A stretch of 11,953 nucleotides of DNA from an uncultured Lysobacteraceae bacterium (GTDB lineage: Bacteria > Pseudomonadota > Gammaproteobacteria > Xanthomonadales > Xanthomonadaceae), in contig CAMLSB010000049.1 in the NCBI GenBank assembly GCA_946482565.1, positions 1 through 11,953 of the forward strand. The letters run 5' to 3'. The notes beneath the pieces are model-generated. The model saw only the letters and a list, made by a program, of their open reading frames with translations. It was not told the DNA's origin and ran no database searches. The position numbers and the translations under genes were made by a program. Shown here piece after piece: positions 6,977 through 11,953 of this stretch; position 1 is the first letter of the stretch, and each line of letters begins with the position of its first letter.

Positions 6977-9535
6977 ATGCCCGCGCGGGCGACGGACGCC
7001 GAGGGCGTGCTCGCGACGTTGCTGGGCGCGATCGCCGACGCGAGCACCGACGAGGACACGCGCGCCCTGCTGCAGGACGCCGCGGATGCGCTGCAGGTCT
7101 CGATCGCGGTGGGCATCGCCGAGCGCCAGCGCTATCGCGCACTGTTCGACGCCGTCCCGGATCCGGTCAGCGTCATCGCCTGGGACGGCACCGTGCTCGA
7201 CCTCAACCGCGCCGGCATCGCCGCCTACCGGCGCGAGCGCGGGGAGATCATCGGCCAGCCCATCCACGTGCTGAACCCGGAACTGCCGCGCGACCACATG
7301 GGCCCGGTGTACGAAGCGCTCAGCCACGGCGGCACGTACGTGGTGGAAGTCACCAACATGCGCGCCGACGGCAGCCGCTTCCCGGTGGAAGTGCATTCGG
7401 CGAACTTCGAGTACGAAGGCCAGCCCTGCCTGGTCGCGGTCGCGCGCGACCTCAGCGGCCGCGCCGAGGCCGAGATGCGCTACCGCGAGCTGATGGCGGT
7501 GATGGACAAGGGCATCGTGATGCGCGATGCCGCCGGCCGCGTCGTGTACGCGAACGCCGCGGCGATCCGCATGCTCAACGTCGAGCCGGGCCTCACGCTC
7601 GACGAGGAGATGCAGCCCGGCCGCTGGCACATCATCGGCGAGGACGGCCGCGAACTCCCGCCGGAAGACCTGCCCGCGCTGCGCGCGCTGCGCACGGGCC
7701 GCGTCGAGGAGAACACGATCCTCGGTTATTACAACGTGCGCCTGCGCAAGCTGACCTGGTTCGCGGTGACCTCGGTGCCGCAGTTCGCGGCCAATGCCGG
7801 CATGCCGCACCAGGTGATGTCGCTGTTCACCGACGTCACCGACCTCAAGCGCGACAGCGCGCTGTTCGAGCGCGTTCAGGCGCTGGCGCACATCGGCGCC
7901 TGGCAGTGGGACGCCGGCCGCGACCGCCTCTATCTCAGCGAGGAAACGCTGCGCATCATCGGCCTCGACCGGCTGCCGCTGGGCATGGCCGAGGCGCAGC
8001 AGGTGCTGCTCGAACCGGATCGGGCGCGGCTGCAGGCGGCCATCGACCGCACCCTCGCCAGCGGCGAAGGCTTCGACCTCGAACTGCAGGGCCGCCGCGG
8101 CGACGCGCCGTTCTGGGTGCGCGCGATCGGCGAGGCCGTGGCCGGCGGCGTCCTCGCCCGGCACCTGACCGGCACCGTGCAGGACATCACCGAACGCAAG
8201 CGTGCCGAGGAAGCGCTGCGCGCGCAGGCGCGCACCGACCCGCTGACCGGGCTGCTCAACCGCGATGCGATCCTCGGCGAGCTGGTCGCGATGCTGGACG
8301 GGCCCGTGCCCTCGCCCGTCGCGGTGCTGTACATCGACCTGGACCGCTTCAAGGTCGTCAACGACGTGCTGGGCCATGGCGCCGGCGACGAGCTGCTGGT
8401 CTCGGCCTCGGCGCGCATCCGCCGCGCCGTCGGCGACGACGGCATGATCGCGCGCTTCGGCGGCGACGAGTTCCTGGTGGTGTGCCCGATCGGCGGCGAT
8501 CCATCGCGGCCGGAACGCACCGCCGACGCCATCCTCGACGCGTTCGGCGACAGCTTCCGCTTCGACAACGAGGAATTCGCGATCACCGCCAGCATCGGCA
8601 TCGCGCGTTCGCCCGCCGACGGCACGACGGTGCAGGCGCTGGTGCAGAACGCCGACTCGGCGATGTACGACAGCAAGCGCCGCATCCGCAACGGCTGGCA
8701 GGCTTACACGCCGGCGCTCGCGCATTCGCAGCAGGAGCGGCACCGGATCGAGGCGCACCTGCGCCGGGCCGCGGAGAACAACGAGTTCCACCTCGTGTAC
8801 CAGCCGCAGGTGTTGCTGGCGAGCGGCAAAACCGTGGCCGCGGAGGCGCTGATCCGCTGGACCAACGACCAGTTCGCGCAGATGCGGCCGGACCAGTTCA
8901 TCGCGCATGCGGAGGTGACGGGCGACATCGTCCGCATCGGCGGCTGGGTGCTGCGCGAAGCCTGCCGCCAGGCGCGGCAATGGCGCACGGAAGGCCTGGC
9001 GTTCGGGCGCATCGCGGTGAACGTCTCGTACCGGCAATTCCTCGGCGACGACCTCGCCGGCTCGGTGCGCGCGCTGCTGGACGAATTCGAACTGCCAGGC
9101 ACCGCGCTGGAACTGGAGTTCACCGAGCGCGTGCTGATCGAGGACGCGCCAGACACGCAGCGCACCTTCGCCGCGCTGCGCGACCTGGGCGTGATGCTGA
9201 CCATCGACGACTTCGGCGAAGGCTACAGCGCGCTCAACTACCTGCGGCGGCTGCCGATCCACGGGCTGAAGCTGAGCCAGATGTTCCTGCAGGGCGTGCC
9301 GGAAAACCGCTCCGACGTGGCGGTGTGCCAGGCGGTGTGCGGCATCGCCCGCAGCCTCGGGCTGGCGCTGGTCGCCGAGGGCGTGGAGAATGAGGCGCAG
9401 CGGCGATTCCTGCTCGAACTCGGGGTCGAGGTCGGCCAGGGTTTCCTGTTCGCGCCGGGGCTGTCGCCGCAAGGCTATGCCGCGCGCCTGCGGCAGGCCG
9501 ACGCCCCTTCCGCAGCGGCCGCACCCGCGGCCTGA
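6977..9535 (+). CDS. Triple-PAS GGDEF-EAL cyclic di-GMP signalling protein
   Basis: The protein has 852 residues from ATG 6977; GTG 6965, overlapping the liuE stop, would add four. No membrane segment or signal peptide is seen, so it is probably cytoplasmic. After a short helical lead come three PAS or PAS-like modules: ~50-165 ([20 protein letters not shown]), ~170-290 ([20 protein letters not shown]) and ~297-415 ([20 protein letters not shown]). The GGDEF domain (~417-575) keeps [21 protein letters not shown] and RFGGDEF (GGDEF 495-499); the inhibitory RxxD site is absent (GDDG at 486-489). The EAL domain (~590-838) keeps EAL (623-625), NVS, FTER, D744-D745, K765, AEGVE and QGFLF. Loop 6 reads DFGEGYSAL rather than DFGTGYSSL, and S767 replaces the usual Asp of LKID. 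The cyclase looks active; the phosphodiesterase is plausible but altered. It lies 8 bases after liuE. Confidence 0.9.
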   Translation: MPARATDAEGVLATLLGAIADASTDEDTRALLQDAADALQVSIAVGIAERQRYRALFDAVPDPVSVIAWDGTVLDLNRAGIAAYRRERGEIIGQPIHVLNPELPRDHMGPVYEALSHGGTYVVEVTNMRADGSRFPVEVHSANFEYEGQPCLVAVARDLSGRAEAEMRYRELMAVMDKGIVMRDAAGRVVYANAAAIRMLNVEPGLTLDEEMQPGRWHIIGEDGRELPPEDLPALRALRTGRVEENTILGYYNVRLRKLTWFAVTSVPQFAANAGMPHQVMSLFTDVTDLKRDSALFERVQALAHIGAWQWDAGRDRLYLSEETLRIIGLDRLPLGMAEAQQVLLEPDRARLQAAIDRTLASGEGFDLELQGRRGDAPFWVRAIGEAVAGGVLARHLTGTVQDITERKRAEEALRAQARTDPLTGLLNRDAILGELVAMLDGPVPSPVAVLYIDLDRFKVVNDVLGHGAGDELLVSASARIRRAVGDDGMIARFGGDEFLVVCPIGGDPSRPERTADAILDAFGDSFRFDNEEFAITASIGIARSPADGTTVQALVQNADSAMYDSKRRIRNGWQAYTPALAHSQQERHRIEAHLRRAAENNEFHLVYQPQVLLASGKTVAAEALIRWTNDQFAQMRPDQFIAHAEVTGDIVRIGGWVLREACRQARQWRTEGLAFGRIAVNVSYRQFLGDDLAGSVRALLDEFELPGTALELEFTERVLIEDAPDTQRTFAALRDLGVMLTIDDFGEGYSALNYLRRLPIHGLKLSQMFLQGVPENRSDVAVCQAVCGIARSLGLALVAEGVENEAQRRFLLELGVEVGQGFLFAPGLSPQGYAARLRQADAPSAAAAPAA

Positions 9536-9547
9536 GGCTGGTCCAGC

Positions 9548-10036
9548 ATGCAAGCGAACTGGTCGATTCGACCGATCCAGGCCGGCGACGATGCCGCGAT
9601 GGCGGACGTCATCCGCACGGTGATGCCGGAATTCGGCGCCTGCGGCAGCGGCTTCGCGATCAGCGATCCGGAAGTCGACTGGATGAGCCGCGCCTATGCC
9701 GCGCCGCGCAGCGCCTACTTCGTGATCGAACGCGACGGCCGCGTGCTGGGCGGCGGCGGCGTGGCCCCGTTGGAGGGCGGCGATGCCGGCACCTGCGAGC
9801 TGCGCAAGATGTATTTCCTGCCGGAAGCGCGCGGCCTGGGCGCCGGCGCGGCGATGATGGCGCGCTGCCTCGACGCCGCTCGCGACTTCGGTTTCGCGCG
9901 GTGCTACCTGGAAACGCTGACCGGCATGGACGCGGCGATGCGCCTGTACGAACGCAGCGGCTTCCGCCGCATCGACGGCCCGATGGGCGCGACCGGGCAC
10001 GGCGGCTGCAATACGTTCTATTTTCTCGACCTGTAG
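9548..10036 (+). CDS. GNAT-family N-acetyltransferase
   Basis: The 162-residue protein has the single-domain GNAT layout. The N-terminal strand is [19 protein letters not shown] (5-23). The acetyl-CoA-binding motif A is [20 protein letters not shown] (88-107), with the R/QxxGxG/A loop RGLGAGA. Motif B is [13 protein letters not shown] (130-142). The family transfers acetyl from acetyl-CoA to an amine or protein; the substrate cannot be told from sequence. The start at 9548 is 12 bases after the GGDEF-EAL stop, and GAGG at 9534-9537 is a weak, slightly distant Shine-Dalgarno. It is probably cotranscribed with the upstream genes. Confidence 0.9.
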   Translation: MQANWSIRPIQAGDDAAMADVIRTVMPEFGACGSGFAISDPEVDWMSRAYAAPRSAYFVIERDGRVLGGGGVAPLEGGDAGTCELRKMYFLPEARGLGAGAAMMARCLDAARDFGFARCYLETLTGMDAAMRLYERSGFRRIDGPMGATGHGGCNTFYFLDL

Positions 10037-10074
10037 CTGGCCCGATCCATCGCCGCGAACCGGGGACACCGCCG

Positions 10075-11367
10075 ATGCGCAAGACATTCGCCGCCTTCCT
10101 GATCCTCGCGCTGTGCTGGCCGGTCGCGCATGCCGCGACGCCGGCGCACGGCACCTGGCTGCTGCTCCCCGATCGCGTCTGGACCGCCGACGGCGATGCC
10201 GCGCACGCGGGCTGGGCGGTGCTGGTGCGCGACGGCACGATCGCCGCCGTCGGCCCCGCCGCGTCGATCGACGCGCCCGCCGATGCGCAGCGCATCGCCC
10301 TGCCCGGCGCCACGCTGCTGCCGGGGCTGGTGGACCTGCATTCGCACGTGTTCCTGCATCCGTACAACGAGGCGTCCTGGAACGACCAGGTGCTCAAGGA
10401 GTCGCCGGCGTACCGCACGATCGAAGCGGTGAACCATGCGCGCGACACGCTGCTGGCCGGCTTCACCACGCTGCGCGACCTTGGCACCGAAGGCGCGGGC
10501 TACGACGACGTCGCGGTGCGGCAGGCGATCGAGGACGGGCTGATTCCGGGGCCGCGCCTGTTCGTCGCGACGCGCGCGATCGTCGCCACCGGCAGCTACG
10601 GGCCCGGGCCGCGCGGATTCCGGCCGGACGCCGACCTGCCCGGCGGCGCGCAGGAAGCGAGCGGCATCGACGAAGTCATCCGCGCGGTGCGCGAACAGGC
10701 CGGACACGGCGCCGACTGGATCAAGGTATACACCGACTACCGCTGGGGCCCGGGCGGCACGACGCAGACCACGTTCACCGCGGCGGAACTGAAGGCGCTG
10801 GTGGACGCCGCGCACGTCTCCGGGCGCCCCGTCGCCGCGCACACCGCCAGCGATGCCGGCATGCGCATGGCGATCGAAGCCGGCGTCGACACGATCGAGC
10901 ACGGCTACGGCGGCACGCCGGAGACCTTCCGGCTGATGCGCGAGCGCGGCATCGCCTACCTGCCGACGCTGACGGCGGTGGAATCGACCGAGACTTATTT
11001 CAACCACTACGTGCCCGGGACGTCGGAGCCGACGCCGCGGATGCGGGAGGCGGCACAGGGATTCCACAACGCGCTCGCCGCCGGAACGATTATCGGCAAC
11101 GGCAGCGATGTCGGCGTGTTCCGCCACGGCGACAACGCGCGCGAACCCGAATGGATGGTGCGGCTGGGCATGACGCCGGCGCAGGCGCTGCACGCCGCCA
11201 CCGATGTCGCCGCGAAGATCCTGCGCCAGCAGGCGCGGCAGGGCCGTATCGCCCCGGGCCTGCGGGCCGACCTGGCCGCCTTCGCCGGCGACCCGACCGC
11301 GGACATCTCGGCGCTGGGGGATCCGGTGTTCGTGATGAAGGACGGCACGGTCTACCGCCAGCCCTGA
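10075..11367 (+). CDS. Exported amidohydrolase (Xaa-Pro dipeptidase/imidazolonepropionase-like)
   Basis: The 430-residue protein starts with a signal peptide ([20 protein letters not shown], cleavage near residue 20-21), so the enzyme acts in the periplasm or outside. The amidohydrolase TIM barrel has its full metal set: HSH in [13 protein letters not shown] (H89, H91), the lysine that is normally carboxylated (K217 in [10 protein letters not shown]), H256 (AAHTASDAG), H276 (IEHGYGG) and D345 (GNGSDVG). It resembles the Xaa-Pro/Xaa-Arg dipeptidase branch, the group usually annotated as 'amidohydrolase family protein'. It probably hydrolyses a dipeptide or N-acyl amino acid; the substrate is unknown. 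GGGGA at 10062-10066 is a good Shine-Dalgarno for ATG 10075. The 38-base gap after the acetyltransferase allows cotranscription. The inverted REP pair downstream may end the transcript. Confidence 0.88.
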   Translation: MRKTFAAFLILALCWPVAHAATPAHGTWLLLPDRVWTADGDAAHAGWAVLVRDGTIAAVGPAASIDAPADAQRIALPGATLLPGLVDLHSHVFLHPYNEASWNDQVLKESPAYRTIEAVNHARDTLLAGFTTLRDLGTEGAGYDDVAVRQAIEDGLIPGPRLFVATRAIVATGSYGPGPRGFRPDADLPGGAQEASGIDEVIRAVREQAGHGADWIKVYTDYRWGPGGTTQTTFTAAELKALVDAAHVSGRPVAAHTASDAGMRMAIEAGVDTIEHGYGGTPETFRLMRERGIAYLPTLTAVESTETYFNHYVPGTSEPTPRMREAAQGFHNALAAGTIIGNGSDVGVFRHGDNAREPEWMVRLGMTPAQALHAATDVAAKILRQQARQGRIAPGLRADLAAFAGDPTADISALGDPVFVMKDGTVYRQP

Positions 11368-11378
11368 TCCCTCGTTGC

Positions 11379-11439
11379 GCCGACCCATGGTCGGCTCGGC
11401 CTGTGGCAGAGGCTTCAGCCGACCATGGGTCGGCTCTAC
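11379..11439. repeat. Inverted pair of GTAG-type REP elements
   Basis: The left unit is GCCGACC-CAT-GGTCGGC (11379-11395). The right unit is AGCCGACC-ATG-GGTCGGCT (11417-11435) followed by CTAC (11436-11439), the complement of GTAG, so it points the other way. Each folds alone. The two also pair as an 18-bp perfect inverted repeat (11379-11396 with 11417-11434) around a 20-base loop. The core matches the tandem REPs at 1085-1150 apart from the loop base (CAT versus CAC). It follows the amidohydrolase stop by 11 bases and could act as terminator or mRNA end-protector. Confidence 0.85.
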
Positions 11440-11442
11440 AAT
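11437..11442 (+). promoter_or_regulatory. Candidate -10 box for the SDR gene, overlapping the REP end
   Basis: TACAAT matches five of six bases of TATAAT and uses the terminal TAC of the REP element's CTAC. Transcription would begin near 11449, leaving a leader of about 23 bases. GGAG at 11462-11465 lies 6 bases before the ATG at 11472. The -35 candidate TTCAGC (11414-11419, 17-base spacing) is weak, with three of six matches. Confidence 0.4.
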
Positions 11443-11471
11443 GGCGGGCTTTCCGCCTCCCGGAGTCCCCC

Positions 11472-11953
11472 ATGCAGCTGTCCGCCACCCGCGCCATCGT
11501 CACCGGCGGCGTTTCCGGGCTCGGCCTCGCCGTGGCCCGCCACCTGGTCGCCCATGGCGGCAAGGTCGCGCTGTTCGACCTCAACGACGAGAAGGGCGCG
11601 GCCGCGGTCGCGGAACTCGGCGAGGGCAATGCGCGCTACTTCCGCACAGACGTGTCCGACGAGGCCGGCGTGTCGGCGAACGTCGCCGCCGCGCGCGACT
11701 TCCTCGGCGGACTCAACGTCGCGGTGAACTGCGCGGGCATCCTCGGCGCGGGCCGCATGCTCGGCAAGGACGGCCCGATGCCGCTGTCGCAGTTCCAGGG
11801 CACGGTGATGGTGAACCTGGTCGGCAGCTTCAACGTCGCCAAGGCCGCTGCCGCGCTGATGCAGCACAACGACGCCGGCGAGGACGGCGAGCGCGGCGTC
11901 ATCGTCAACACCGCCTCGGTCGCCGCGTACGAAGGCCAGATCGGCCAGGCCGC
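11472..11953 (+). CDS. Short-chain dehydrogenase, HSD10-type 3-hydroxyacyl-CoA dehydrogenase, N-terminal part
   Basis: The frame is open from ATG 11472 to the window end (160 codons, no stop), so the C-terminus is missing. The NAD-binding Rossmann motif TGGVSGLG (11-18) and D36 after the second strand (LFDLND) indicate NAD rather than NADP. NCAG (86-89) is the SDR NNAG motif. S149 in NTASVAAYEGQIGQAA is the catalytic serine; the expected Tyr, 13 residues on, falls just past the end. NTASVAA.EGQ.GQAA is close to 17-beta-HSD type 10, i.e. 3-hydroxyacyl-CoA/2-methyl-3-hydroxybutyryl-CoA dehydrogenase, which acts in isoleucine and fatty acid breakdown. GGAG at 11462-11465 is the ribosome binding site. 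Its place beside leucine catabolic genes fits branched-chain amino acid use. Confidence 0.87.
   Translation, partial: MQLSATRAIVTGGVSGLGLAVARHLVAHGGKVALFDLNDEKGAAAVAELGEGNARYFRTDVSDEAGVSANVAAARDFLGGLNVAVNCAGILGAGRMLGKDGPMPLSQFQGTVMVNLVGSFNVAKAAAALMQHNDAGEDGERGVIVNTASVAAYEGQIGQA

Noticed and set aside
6488..10087. Minus-strand open frame of about 1,199 codons opposite liuE, the GGDEF-EAL gene and the acetyltransferase
   Set aside because: Long antisense frames are expected in DNA with strong G/C third-position bias. Its product is His/Arg/Ala-rich with no recognisable domain, and it overlaps three well-identified genes.

Overview
The window is dense, high-GC bacterial DNA with short intergenic gaps and strong G/C bias at third codon positions. 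Gene content and GTAG-type palindromic repeats with an AGCCGACC/GGTCGGCT stem, like those described in Stenotrophomonas, suggest a gammaproteobacterium of the Xanthomonadales/Lysobacteraceae (Lysobacter, Luteimonas or Stenotrophomonas-like). This placement is inferred from recognition, not from a search. I see no tRNA, rRNA, CRISPR array, transposase or phage gene, and no gene-free stretch reaches 300 bases.

Layout. (1) Positions 1-153 are the last 50 codons of the methylcrotonyl-CoA carboxylase carboxyltransferase (beta) subunit, liuB. (2) Positions 210-1078 hold a bactofilin and, overlapping it by 4 bases, a small zinc-ribbon protein, both on the plus strand. (3) Positions 1085-1150 carry a tandem pair of REP hairpins between convergent genes. 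(4) Positions 1151-3127, minus strand, encode a secreted cytochrome c fused to an FTR1 iron permease. (5) Positions 3128-3251 are a divergent control region with a 19-bp palindrome resembling a Fur box. (6) Positions 3252-6968 carry liuC, liuD and liuE, packed with gaps or overlaps of one base. (7) A triple-PAS GGDEF-EAL protein (6977-9535), a GNAT acetyltransferase (9548-10036) and an exported amidohydrolase (10075-11367) follow on the same strand. (8) Positions 11379-11439 are an inverted REP pair. (9) From 11472 to the end is the start of a short-chain dehydrogenase of the HSD10 type.

How the genes work together. MCC beta (liuB), MCC alpha (liuD), methylglutaconyl-CoA hydratase (liuC) and HMG-CoA lyase (liuE) form the lower leucine catabolic route: 3-methylcrotonyl-CoA to 3-methylglutaconyl-CoA to HMG-CoA to acetoacetate plus acetyl-CoA. 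The terminal SDR resembles the dehydrogenase of isoleucine catabolism. Splitting this pathway are a cytoskeletal gene pair and an iron transporter on the opposite strand. Downstream, a c-di-GMP gene follows liuE with almost no gap. No clearly new multigene system is visible. The most interesting points are the split liu cluster, the probable iron-regulated control of the cytochrome c-FTR1 fusion, the c-di-GMP gene tied to leucine catabolism, and a REP element that seems to supply the promoter of the SDR gene.
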